Source: Streptomyces sp. GS7 (lineage in GTDB: Bacteria; Actinomycetota; Actinomycetes; Streptomycetales; Streptomycetaceae). From it: 64,000 nucleotides of DNA. The stretch is from NCBI RefSeq assembly GCF_009834125.1, contig NZ_CP047146.1, positions 3,341,501-3,405,500 on the forward strand, given 5' to 3'. Of this stretch, positions 45,378 through 53,113 are shown piece after piece. The position numbers and the translations under genes were made by a program. The notes under the pieces were generated by a model. The model was not told where the DNA came from, did not search any database, and saw only the letters and a program-made list of their open reading frames with translations. Position 1 is the first letter of the stretch. Each line of letters opens with the position of its first letter.

Positions 45378-46615
45378 GCTTCTCCTTGCGCGAGCCAGGC
45401 GTATTTGCCCGACCTCCCGATGGGGATGTGCGTACGGTGGTCGAGTCGGCAGAGCCGCCCGGTGAGTTCGGTGAGACCGCGCTCCAGCGCCACGGTGTCG
45501 ACCGGCCCGAGGGGCCTGCCGTTGAAGGTCGTGTACGCCAGCCGGGCCTCGGTGGCGCCGGTCGGCCGCAGCTGGTGGACGAAGACCTGCGGTGTCACCT
45601 CGCTGATGCGGCGGTCCAGGTCGCCCTGGGCGACCTGGCCGTGCCGGGTGTCCAGCAACTCCGTTTGCCGGCCGCAGAACTGGGAGATCCGTTCCGGATC
45701 GGGGGAGTCGTCCGCCGTCCGTACGAGGTCGCCCGTGCGGTACCGGATCAGCGGCATATGGGGATTGCGCACGCTGGAGACGATGAGCTGGTGGATCGTG
45801 CTGTCCGGGGCGATCGGATGGAGTTCGACGCTCATCTTGTCGAGGTGCGGCCGGTAATTCCCCCGGCGGTCGCTGGAGAAGAGATAGCCGAGTTCGGTGC
45901 TGCCGAAGAGGTCGATGATCGGGCAGGCGAAGTGCTGGTGCAGAAAGCGCCGCACGTTCACCGGAGTGTATTCGTAGGCGTGAATGATGCTGGCCGGCGG
46001 TGCGAAGTCGTCCCACAGCCCCCATTCGCCGACCTTCCGGACCAGATGCGCCAGGTGGTAGCCGGAGCAGTCGAGGTGGTACAGGCCCTGCGGATGCGCT
46101 TCCCGGGCGGCCTCGATCTCGCCGAGCATCCGCACCACGTCGTCGCGCTCCCACCGCGCCGGATCCAGCCGCAGATTGAGGTAGCAGGTCCGGTCGTCGA
46201 GCCGGCGGTCGGCCGGCGGCGGCACCGGTTCCGGCGGTACGCCGCGCTTGACGGCGTTGAGCCGCGCGACGTGCTCCGTCGCCAGCACCGTCGTCAGCGA
46301 TACCCGCCGGCAGCCGGAGGCCCAGGTGTCGGCGATGTCCGGGTGCTCGCTCCACAGCTGGTAGTAGGAGTGCAGCAGGAAGTACGGGGGCCGGATGAGC
46401 TGCATCCGGGCGTGGTGGGTGCCGGTGGAGAGCACGAACTCGGCCTCGCCGGACTCCAGCGCGGCGGCCAGGCGGGGCGTCATCCAGTTGTCGGGGAAGC
46501 CGCGTGCGATCTCCGGCTTGTCGAGGATCGGGAAGTGGCCCTTGGCCAGTGACTCGCGATAGATCGGAATGTCGCGGATCTGCTCGATGACCTCGGCGGT
46601 CGGCTGACCTTCCAT
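45374..46615 (-). CDS. PaaK-like adenylate-forming enzyme
   Basis: The 413-residue protein resembles phenylacetate-CoA-ligase-type AMP-forming enzymes: the phosphate-loop region is STGTHHAR (63-70), the adenine motif LFGSTELGYL (236-245) and the hinge-side RYRTGDLV with GRQTELLD after it. Such enzymes activate carboxylates as acyl-AMP and may form thioesters. Placed 127 nt after the Cys-repeat peptide gene and coupled to the GRDP-like gene, it may activate a substrate for peptide modification. AGAGGGA precedes the ATG. Confidence 0.85.
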   Translation of the reverse strand: MEGQPTAEVIEQIRDIPIYRESLAKGHFPILDKPEIARGFPDNWMTPRLAAALESGEAEFVLSTGTHHARMQLIRPPYFLLHSYYQLWSEHPDIADTWASGCRRVSLTTVLATEHVARLNAVKRGVPPEPVPPPADRRLDDRTCYLNLRLDPARWERDDVVRMLGEIEAAREAHPQGLYHLDCSGYHLAHLVRKVGEWGLWDDFAPPASIIHAYEYTPVNVRRFLHQHFACPIIDLFGSTELGYLFSSDRRGNYRPHLDKMSVELHPIAPDSTIHQLIVSSVRNPHMPLIRYRTGDLVRTADDSPDPERISQFCGRQTELLDTRHGQVAQGDLDRRISEVTPQVFVHQLRPTGATEARLAYTTFNGRPLGPVDTVALERGLTELTGRLCRLDHRTHIPIGRSGKYAWLAQGEA

Positions 46616-46742
46616 GGAATCCCTCTGCGCTCGAACGATGGGTGCCGCGTCCCGAATCCGGGCGCGGGGCCCGGCGTCGGGCCCGGCGGCGGGGGGAGTC
46701 GCCGCCGGACCGCCACGGGCCGCCGGGCGGCCGGGGCCGGCT

Positions 46743-46898
46743 TCAGGAAATGCAGCCGGCCTTGGGCGCCGCGCTGATGCAACCGGACTTGGGGGCGGCG
46801 CTGATACAGCCGTCCTTCGCAGCCTGCCGGGCGGAGTTGGCCGCTATCCAGCCCTGCCAGATGTCGTCCTGGGCCATCTTCTTGATGAGCTGCTCCAC
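46743..46898 (-). CDS. Candidate RiPP precursor with three GCIS repeats
   Basis: The start is GTG 46898, five bases after GGAGG (46908-46904). The 51-residue peptide has a helical leader-like part (MEQLIKKMAQDDIWQGWIAA) and a C-terminal half with three repeats of Gly-Cys-Ile-Ser: Cys31, Cys40 and Cys49, each nine residues apart, joined by AAPK spacers. Repeated Cys/Ser cores after an amphipathic leader are typical of ribosomally made, modified peptides. Longer in-frame starts lack a ribosome site. No known RiPP class is recognised. Confidence 0.78.
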   Translation of the reverse strand: MEQLIKKMAQDDIWQGWIAANSARQAAKDGCISAAPKSGCISAAPKAGCIS

Positions 46899-47298
46899 GG
46901 GAACCTCCGAAGGGTGTGGGGAAGGGGAGGCGGCGACCGGTGCCACGCCGACGACCTGCGCCGACGCCGCCCTCACCAAAAGTAAAAGGCATGCCAAGTC
47001 AATGTCAACGGCGGGCAATGTCGCGCGACGCGGAGGGGGTCGGGGTCCGCCAACTTTGGCGGGATTCCTTCGAGATGATCGACTGCGGAATTTTCTGACG
47101 GGCAGTCAACTGGACGGGCGGGCCGCGCCGCCGTATTGCGCGCCACGGCGATCGATGACCGGTTCCGTTCGGGTTCGTTCGGGTTTATTCGAGTTCGTTC
47201 GGGTGACCTGCCCAGCGGGTCCGAAGCCTCCCGGCGGCGCACGGGGAACGATCACGACCGTCCACCGACCGAACCGTCCACCCCACCGGGAGTCCGCC
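46899..47298. promoter_or_regulatory. Divergent promoter region of peptide and HypX-like genes
   Basis: This 400-nt gap separates the peptide gene (-) from the HypX-like gene (+). It is AT-richer between 46975 and 47095 (AAAAGTAAAAGGCATGCC). It contains the 10-bp tandem repeats at 47166-47205. No further gene is supported; the open frames here have no coding bias. Confidence 0.55.
47166..47205. repeat. Four tandem 10-bp repeats upstream of HypX-like gene
   Basis: CGTTCGGGTT at 47166-47175 and 47176-47185, TATTCGAGTT at 47186-47195 and CGTTCGGGTG at 47196-47205. The regular helical-turn spacing resembles binding sites of OmpR/SARP-type winged-helix regulators, one of which is encoded at 49163-49714. 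Confidence 0.7.
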
Positions 47299-49038
47299 GT
47301 GCGCATTCTGCTCATCGCGGGCGCGTTCAACAGCCTCACGCAGCGCGCCTACGCCGAACTCACCGACCGCGGACACCGCGTCGCCGTCGAGCTGGTCACC
47401 CGCGGGACCCCGCTCGCCGAGGTGGTACCGCGGCACGCGCCCGAGCTGGTCGTGGCCCCGATGCTCAAGACGGCCATCCCCCGGGAGGTGTGGTCCGCCC
47501 ACCCCTGCCTGATCGTGCACCCCGGCCCGCTCGGCGACCGCGGCCCCTCCTCGGTGGACTGGGCGGTGCACCTCGGCGCGGAACAGTGGGGCGTCACCGT
47601 CCTCCAGGCCAACGACGAGATGGATGCCGGCGATGTCTGGGCGACGGCCAACTGCCCCGTCCCCGGCGTGGGCAAGAGCGACCTCTACCGCAACGAGATC
47701 GCGGACGCGGCGATGGCGGCCCTGCTGACCGCCGTCGACCGCTTCGCGTCCGGCGGCCACCGCCCGCAGCCGCAGCACGCCCTGGCTGCCGAGCGCGTCG
47801 TCGGCCGCCCCCGGCCGCCGCTGCGCCAGGACACCCGCCGCATCGACTGGTCCACCGACCCGACCGCCACCGTGGTCCGCACCCTGCGCGCCGCCGACTC
47901 CCAGCCCGGCGTACGGGACGAACTGCTCGGTGAGACCTGGTTCCTGCACGGCGGCCACCCCGAGGACACCCTGACCGGGCGGCCCGGCGACCTGCTCGCC
48001 ACCCGTCACGGCGCCGTCTGCCGGGCGACCGCCGACGGCGCCGTCTGGATCCCCGAACTCCGCCCGCCGCGCACCCCGGGGGAGCCGGCCACCTTCAAAC
48101 TGCCCGCCACCATGGCGCTGGGCGACCGCCTCCCGCCGCTGCCCGAGGTGCCCGCCCCTCTGGAGCCCGCCCAAGGCACCCGTACCTGGACCGACATCCG
48201 CTACCACGAGGACGGACCGGCCGGATTCCTGCGCTTCTCCTTCCCCGGTGGCGCGATGAGCACCGACCACTGCCGGCGGCTGCTCGCCGCCTACGAGTAC
48301 GCCCGCACCCGGCCGACCTCGCTCCTCGTCCTCGGCGGCCGGCGGGACTTCTTCTCCAACGGCATCCACCTCAACGTCATCGAGGCCGCCGCCGACCCCG
48401 CCGCGGAGTCCTGGGCCAACATCAACGCCATCGACGACCTGGTGCACGCCGTCCTGACCACCACCGACCGGCTGGTGGTCGCCGCGCTCGGCGGCAACGC
48501 GGCGGCCGGCGGGGCGATGCTGGCGCTCGCCGCCGACGAGGTGTGGTGCCGCTCCGCGGTCGTCCTCAACCCGCACTACCGGCTGATGGGGCTCTACGGC
48601 TCGGAGTACTGGACGTACACCCTGCCCGGCCGGGTCGGGGTCGAGACCGCGGACCGCCTCATGGCGCGGGCCCTGCCGGTCAGCGCCGCGACCGGGCAGC
48701 GGCTCGGGCTGGTCGACCGGATCATCGACTGCGCCCCGGAGGACTTCGCCGACCGCACCGCGGGACTCGCCCGCCGGCTGGCCGCGGCGCCCGCCGGCCA
48801 GGCCCGGATCGCCGCCAAGAAGGCCGACCGGGAGCGGGACGAGGTGCGGCGCCCGCTCGCCGCCTATCGGGACGACGAACTGGCCCGCATGCGCCGGACC
48901 TTCTTCGACCCCGAGGAGCCCTACCACGCCCTGCGGCGTGCCTTCGTCCACAAGGAGGCCCCGGCCGGCACCCCGGCCCACCTGAACGCGGTGGCCGCCG
49001 GGACATTGGCCGAAACGGTTCGGCAGGGCACGAGGTGA
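47299..49038 (+). CDS. HypX-like formyltransferase/crotonase fusion
   Basis: The 579-residue protein starts at GTG after GGGAG. Its N-terminal half is a formyl-tetrahydrofolate-using hydrolase/transferase domain (MRILLIAGAFNSLTQ; VHPGPLGDRGPSSVDWA; DAGDVWA). Its C-terminal half is an enoyl-CoA-hydratase-like domain (ALGGNAAAGGAMLALAADEV). This is the architecture of HypX, which makes formyl-CoA and releases CO for NiFe hydrogenase assembly in air. No hydrogenase genes lie in the window, so a role with the neighbouring peptide operon is possible. Confidence 0.88.
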   Translation: MRILLIAGAFNSLTQRAYAELTDRGHRVAVELVTRGTPLAEVVPRHAPELVVAPMLKTAIPREVWSAHPCLIVHPGPLGDRGPSSVDWAVHLGAEQWGVTVLQANDEMDAGDVWATANCPVPGVGKSDLYRNEIADAAMAALLTAVDRFASGGHRPQPQHALAAERVVGRPRPPLRQDTRRIDWSTDPTATVVRTLRAADSQPGVRDELLGETWFLHGGHPEDTLTGRPGDLLATRHGAVCRATADGAVWIPELRPPRTPGEPATFKLPATMALGDRLPPLPEVPAPLEPAQGTRTWTDIRYHEDGPAGFLRFSFPGGAMSTDHCRRLLAAYEYARTRPTSLLVLGGRRDFFSNGIHLNVIEAAADPAAESWANINAIDDLVHAVLTTTDRLVVAALGGNAAAGGAMLALAADEVWCRSAVVLNPHYRLMGLYGSEYWTYTLPGRVGVETADRLMARALPVSAATGQRLGLVDRIIDCAPEDFADRTAGLARRLAAAPAGQARIAAKKADRERDEVRRPLAAYRDDELARMRRTFFDPEEPYHALRRAFVHKEAPAGTPAHLNAVAAGTLAETVRQGTR

Positions 49039-49089
49039 GACGCCCGGGCCCGGCCGGCGCCTCCCGGCAGGCACGTCCAGCGCCGGTCG

Positions 49090-49106
49090 GCTGACGCGGC
49101 GTCAGC
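49090..49106. repeat. 17-bp perfect palindrome between convergent genes
   Basis: GCTGACGC-G-GCGTCAGC lies between the HypX-like gene and the winged-helix regulator gene ends. It can form a 6-bp stem with a 5-nt loop and may act as a terminator, or be a protein-binding site. Confidence 0.5.
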
Positions 49107-49162
49107 GGGCCGTTGGTCGACCTTCCCGTCGGCCACCGGCCCGGACACCCGGTGCCGTCGGT

Positions 49163-49714
49163 TCACGGCATCGGCAGGTACTTGTACCCGATGCCGAAGA
49201 CCGTGCTGATGGACTTGCGGCGGCGCGGTCCGAGCCGCCGGCGCAGCCGGGCGATATGGACGTCGACGGTGCGGGCGCTGGACTGGCAGTCCGGCCAGAC
49301 CGCGTCCATCAGCTGCTGACGGGTGAACGCCCGCTGCGGGTGCAGGACCAGGTGGGCGAGCAGGTCGAATTCCAGCCGGGGGACGTTCAGTTGCCGTCCG
49401 TCGATGGAGACCGTCCGGGCGGCCTCGTCGATCTGGATCGGATCCGGCCGGGCGGCGCGGGCCCGGGCGGGCGCGCCGACCGCGGCCGGGCCGGGCGGCG
49501 CTTCGCAGGGTGGTGCGAGGATGATGCGGAGCTCGTCCGAGGTCGGTCGGTGCATCGATACGGGTTCCAAATCGTGCAAGGTGAGCTGCCACTTGCCGTC
49601 GGGAAGCCGATCGACCGCCAGGGGCGGGCCTTCGCCGGCGCCGGCCAATGCCGGCCGGCTGAAGTCGGCCTCCAGTCGCAACGCAAGGGGGGTCGTCGAG
49701 GAGTTCAAAAACAT
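49163..49714 (-). CDS. Winged-helix (OmpR-type DNA-binding domain) regulator without receiver
   Basis: The C-terminal 95 residues form an OmpR/PhoB-type winged helix (LEFDLLAHLVLHPQRAFTRQ; WPDCQSSARTVDVHIARLRR; GIGYKYLP). The N-terminal part (MFLNSSTTPLALRLEADFS...) does not resemble a phospho-receiver domain. The start is uncertain: ATG 49714 is chosen, but the frame is open to 49876. It is divergent from an MFS transporter and convergent with the HypX-like gene, and may control the peptide locus. Confidence 0.78.
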   Translation of the reverse strand: MFLNSSTTPLALRLEADFSRPALAGAGEGPPLAVDRLPDGKWQLTLHDLEPVSMHRPTSDELRIILAPPCEAPPGPAAVGAPARARAARPDPIQIDEAARTVSIDGRQLNVPRLEFDLLAHLVLHPQRAFTRQQLMDAVWPDCQSSARTVDVHIARLRRRLGPRRRKSISTVFGIGYKYLPMP

Positions 49715-50448
49715 GATCTGGGCCCATTCCTCTTGCAAAGCAGGCGTGTTCGGACAGACATGGCGGTGCTCGACGTTCGGGGTGCCGTTCTGCTGCGCAG
49801 CGACCGCGGCGCAGCCCACGTACGGTGCCGGGCCGGGGCGCCGGCACTCGTGATGCGGGTGCACCCATCGGGGCAATCGCTCCCAACCTGCTCGGGAGAA
49901 CGAGTGCGCCCATGCCCGTGTTCAGCCATGACGTGATGCGAAGTCACGGCTCCGGTCCGAACGAACGCTACATGTGATCGCGCGCTTCCGGATAGTAGCT
50001 TCCGCTAATTACGGTTGCTCTTGAGCCGATTTCATGTTTGTGGAGCTTCGCGCCGGGCGGCGGTGCGGTGCACCGGGTCGTGGCCGGTCCGGTGAATTGG
50101 TTTAACGAACACCCTTTACTTATCCGGCTCTTAGGCTCGCGCACGGGCGCGGTGCCGGTGTACCGCGTCGCGGTCGGCGCAGGTGGGGGAGCGGTGGCGC
50201 TGCCGCCCGGCGCGGCTGAAGTCCGCGTCAGCGTGGCCGCATTCGGCCAGTGCGCGGCGGCCGAGCCGGTGCATCACCAGGCCGGTCGGATGGGGTGCGG
50301 TACCGACGCCGCCCACCGCTCGCCGCACCCCGCCGAGGCTCCGGCCGTCCTCGCGGTTCGGCGGGTATCGGTGAGATCGCTCACACAGCGCACCGCGTCG
50401 TACCCGTAAGGGTTCAGCTGCATAAGGGCATTACATCAGGGTGAGGCC
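49715..50448. other. Long AT-richer intergenic region
   Basis: The 734-nt region may include an N-terminal extension of the winged-helix gene (to 49876). The stretches 49990-50045 and 50093-50135 (TTTAACGAACACCC, TTTACTTATCC) are clearly AT-rich and probably hold the divergent promoters of the regulator and of the MFS gene. The + strand frame 50038-50409 lacks a ribosome site and conserved features, so it is not called. Confidence 0.5.
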
Positions 50449-51879
50449 ATGGACGCACACCTGGCCGGCCGGGCGCCTCGCACCCACGCCCGCCCCGACA
50501 CCCTCCGCCCCGTCAGGGGGAAGTGGCTGCCCCTCGTGGCCGCCTGCCTCAGCACCTTTCTGCTGCTGGTCTACACGACGATCGTGACCGTGGCGCTGCC
50601 CCGGATGGCCGGCGATCTGCGGGCGGGCTTCGGCGCCCTGCAATGGATCGTCGACGTCTACACGCTCGCCCTCGCCGGGCTGCTCCTCGGCATGGGATCC
50701 CTGGGGGACGCGCTCGGCCGCAAGCGCCTCCACGTTCTCGGGCTCGCCGTCTTCACCGCCGCCACCCTCGGCTGCGCGCTGGCCGGGAACGTTCAACTCC
50801 TCATCGCCGCACGGGCGGCGCAGGGCATCGCGGGCGCGGCGATGTTCGCCACCCTCGTCCCGCTGATCGGCCTGGCCTATGAAGGACGGGACCGGGCCCG
50901 CGCGTTCGCCGTCTGGGGCGCGGTCGCCGGGGCGGCGGCGGGCATCGGCAACGTCGCCGGCGGCATCCTCACCCAACTCCTGTCCTGGCAGTGGATCTTC
51001 TACGGTGCGCTGCCGCTCTGCGCCGCCGCCCTCTGGCTGGCCACCAGGGTGCCGGCCGACCGCACCGGTACGCCGGCCCCGGTCGACTGGCCGGGAATCG
51101 CCACCTTCACCCTCGCCGCGACCGGGATCACCTTCGGCTTCGTGCGCGGCGGCGAGGCCGGGTGGGGCGACGCCGCGACACTGTTCGGGTTCGGGCTCGG
51201 TGCGGCGCTGCTGATCGCGTTCGCCGCCGTCGAGCGGGCGTCGGCGCATCCGATGATTCCCCTCGCGCTGTTCCGCAAGCCCGCGTTCGACGGGCTGCTG
51301 CTCGCGTCCGGCGCCTACTACCTCGGCGCGTTCGCCTTCCTGCCGGTGCTCTCGCTCTGGCTCCAGAACGGCGCCGGGCTCAGCTCCTTCGCCACCTCGC
51401 TCGTCATCACCGTGCAGCCGCTCGCCTTCTTCGCCACCTCCGCACTGGCCGGTGGCGCGCTGCACCGGATGCCCGCCCGGTGGAGCATCGGGGGCGGCAC
51501 CCTGCTCGTCGGCCTCGGTGATCTGGCGCTGCTGCCGGTGGCCCAACCGGGCTCCTCCTGGCCGGTGTTGCTGCCGGGGCTCGTCGTCACCGGCGTCGGC
51601 GCGGGGCTGGTGTCGCCCGTGCTGCCGGCGATCGCGATGGCCTCCGCCCCGCCGGCGCACACCGGTGTCGCCGCCGCGGCGGCCAACAGCGCCCGGCAGC
51701 TCGGACTGGCGCTGGGCGTCGCGCTGTTGGGCACCGTCTTCCACCGCTCGGTGCCGGGGACCGGGGCGGGCGCCTCGGCGGCGGCGTACGCGGACGGGCT
51801 GGGTGCGGTGTTCCTCGTGGCGGGCGCGATCGGGGCGGCCGGGGGGCTGGTGGCCTGTGTGGTGTGCGGGACGGAGTGA
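50449..51879 (+). CDS. MFS transporter, DHA2 (14-TMS) family
   Basis: The 476-residue protein has the DHA2 drug:H+ antiporter motifs: motif A as GSLGDALGRKRL, motif C-like GIGNVAGGILTQLL and the opening LPLVAACLSTFLLLVYTTIVTVALP (LLLVYTTIVTVALP shown). About fourteen hydrophobic segments are visible. It would export a small molecule by proton antiport. GGTGAGG precedes the ATG. Divergence from the winged-helix regulator suggests that it could export a product of the nearby peptide locus. Confidence 0.9.
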   Translation: MDAHLAGRAPRTHARPDTLRPVRGKWLPLVAACLSTFLLLVYTTIVTVALPRMAGDLRAGFGALQWIVDVYTLALAGLLLGMGSLGDALGRKRLHVLGLAVFTAATLGCALAGNVQLLIAARAAQGIAGAAMFATLVPLIGLAYEGRDRARAFAVWGAVAGAAAGIGNVAGGILTQLLSWQWIFYGALPLCAAALWLATRVPADRTGTPAPVDWPGIATFTLAATGITFGFVRGGEAGWGDAATLFGFGLGAALLIAFAAVERASAHPMIPLALFRKPAFDGLLLASGAYYLGAFAFLPVLSLWLQNGAGLSSFATSLVITVQPLAFFATSALAGGALHRMPARWSIGGGTLLVGLGDLALLPVAQPGSSWPVLLPGLVVTGVGAGLVSPVLPAIAMASAPPAHTGVAAAAANSARQLGLALGVALLGTVFHRSVPGTGAGASAAAYADGLGAVFLVAGAIGAAGGLVACVVCGTE

Positions 51880-52096
51880 ATATGCCAATCTCCTGTGCGC
51901 GGTGGTGGTTTGCCTTCAATCTCATAGCGGCAAAAAGGTGCGGAACCAGATATTCCAGGCGAGTGTTTTCGAAATGAGGAGGAAATGAGTAGGGTGTGGG
52001 CCGCCGCCGTTCGACCAGCGGTGGCGGTCCAGCCGAATTCGGCGCGGGCGGAATGCGCGGAAGCCGCAAGGTGCCTGCGTGGACCGGGAGGGGAAC

Positions 52097-53053
52097 ATGC
52101 CGGCCGACTCTTTCGAGGGGCACTATGTGTGGAGCCCGGCGGCCAATGACCGGGCGCTGGCGGGTGCCTGTATGGATGTCCGGGCCGGGCGGTACTTCAG
52201 CGCCCACGAGGTGCTCAAGGAGGCCCGCCGGGATTTCGAGGTACGGGCCCACCGTTCGCTGGTGCTGGCGTCCGTGGCGGCCGACTCCGATCTGGCCGAG
52301 CGCTGGCTCGACGAAGAACCCGGTCCGGAAGCGGCCCTTTTATGGGCCCGGGTGGCGATGCTCCGGGCGCTGCGTATGGCCGACGCCGGTGACCGGCGGG
52401 CGGGCGCCCTGGTACGGATAGCGCAGACGGCCTGCGAGCGTGCCGCGAAATCGGCGCCCGAGGACCCCACCCCCTGGGTCGCGCAGCTCGCCCTGGCCCG
52501 GCTCGAACGGCAGCAGGACCCCGCTCCCAAAGGGCTGTTGACCTCGCCGATGGGCCCCTGGTACCTCTTCGCGCACATCCTCCGGCTCGACCCGTGGCAC
52601 CGCGAGGCGCACCACCGCTTCCTCTCGTTCTTCTTCACGCGCCACGGCGGCTCCTCCAGCGCGAGCTGGGACGTCGCCGCCTTCCTGAGCCAGCGGGCCG
52701 CCGCGACCTCGCCGCTCCGGCTGCTGCCACTGGTGGCGCTGGTCGAGGACTACAACCCCGACGCCCTGCTGGCGGACCGCACCTGGGAACAGCCGCAGTG
52801 GATCACCACCGCCATGGGGATCTACCACAACTGGTTTCCGCAGGTGGCCGGTTACCGCTTCACCCCGGTGCTCGATCTCGCATATCTGGCCCATGCGCTC
52901 TACATGGCGAAACACGAATTCGAGGCCCGCGAAGTCCTCACCGCCATGGGGCGCTATGCCTCCCGAATGCCCTGGAGCGTCTTCGGCGATCCCGAAGAAC
53001 AGCTCACCAAAGCCCGCCGATCCTGCGGTCTCCCCGTTCCGCACGCTATGTGA
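52097..53053 (+). CDS. Hypothetical helical protein linked to amino-acid permease
   Basis: The 318-residue protein starts at ATG 52097 close to GGGAGGGG; a GTG at 52079 is the alternative. It is helical, TPR-like (GALVRIAQTACERAAKSAP; LDLAYLAHALYMAKHEFEAREVL in part: YLAHALYMAKHEFEAREV), without signal peptide or membrane helices. It has characteristic Trp-rich pieces GPWYLFAHILRLDPWHREAH and YHNWFPQVAGYRF. Family not recognised. The permease follows 60 nt downstream. Confidence 0.72.
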   Translation: MPADSFEGHYVWSPAANDRALAGACMDVRAGRYFSAHEVLKEARRDFEVRAHRSLVLASVAADSDLAERWLDEEPGPEAALLWARVAMLRALRMADAGDRRAGALVRIAQTACERAAKSAPEDPTPWVAQLALARLERQQDPAPKGLLTSPMGPWYLFAHILRLDPWHREAHHRFLSFFFTRHGGSSSASWDVAAFLSQRAAATSPLRLLPLVALVEDYNPDALLADRTWEQPQWITTAMGIYHNWFPQVAGYRFTPVLDLAYLAHALYMAKHEFEAREVLTAMGRYASRMPWSVFGDPEEQLTKARRSCGLPVPHAM

Positions 53054-53113
53054 CGCGCCGACCGACTGTTTCGACGATCTGTCGGATCTCCCCCCACCAG
53101 AAAGGTTGCGGTA

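Noticed and set aside
46973..47242. 90-codon - strand frame upstream of the peptide gene
   Set aside because: It covers AT-rich regulatory DNA and the 10-bp repeats, has no ribosome site and no coding bias.
50038..50409. 123-codon + strand frame before the MFS gene
   Set aside because: No ribosome site, mixed third-position composition and overlap with a likely promoter region.
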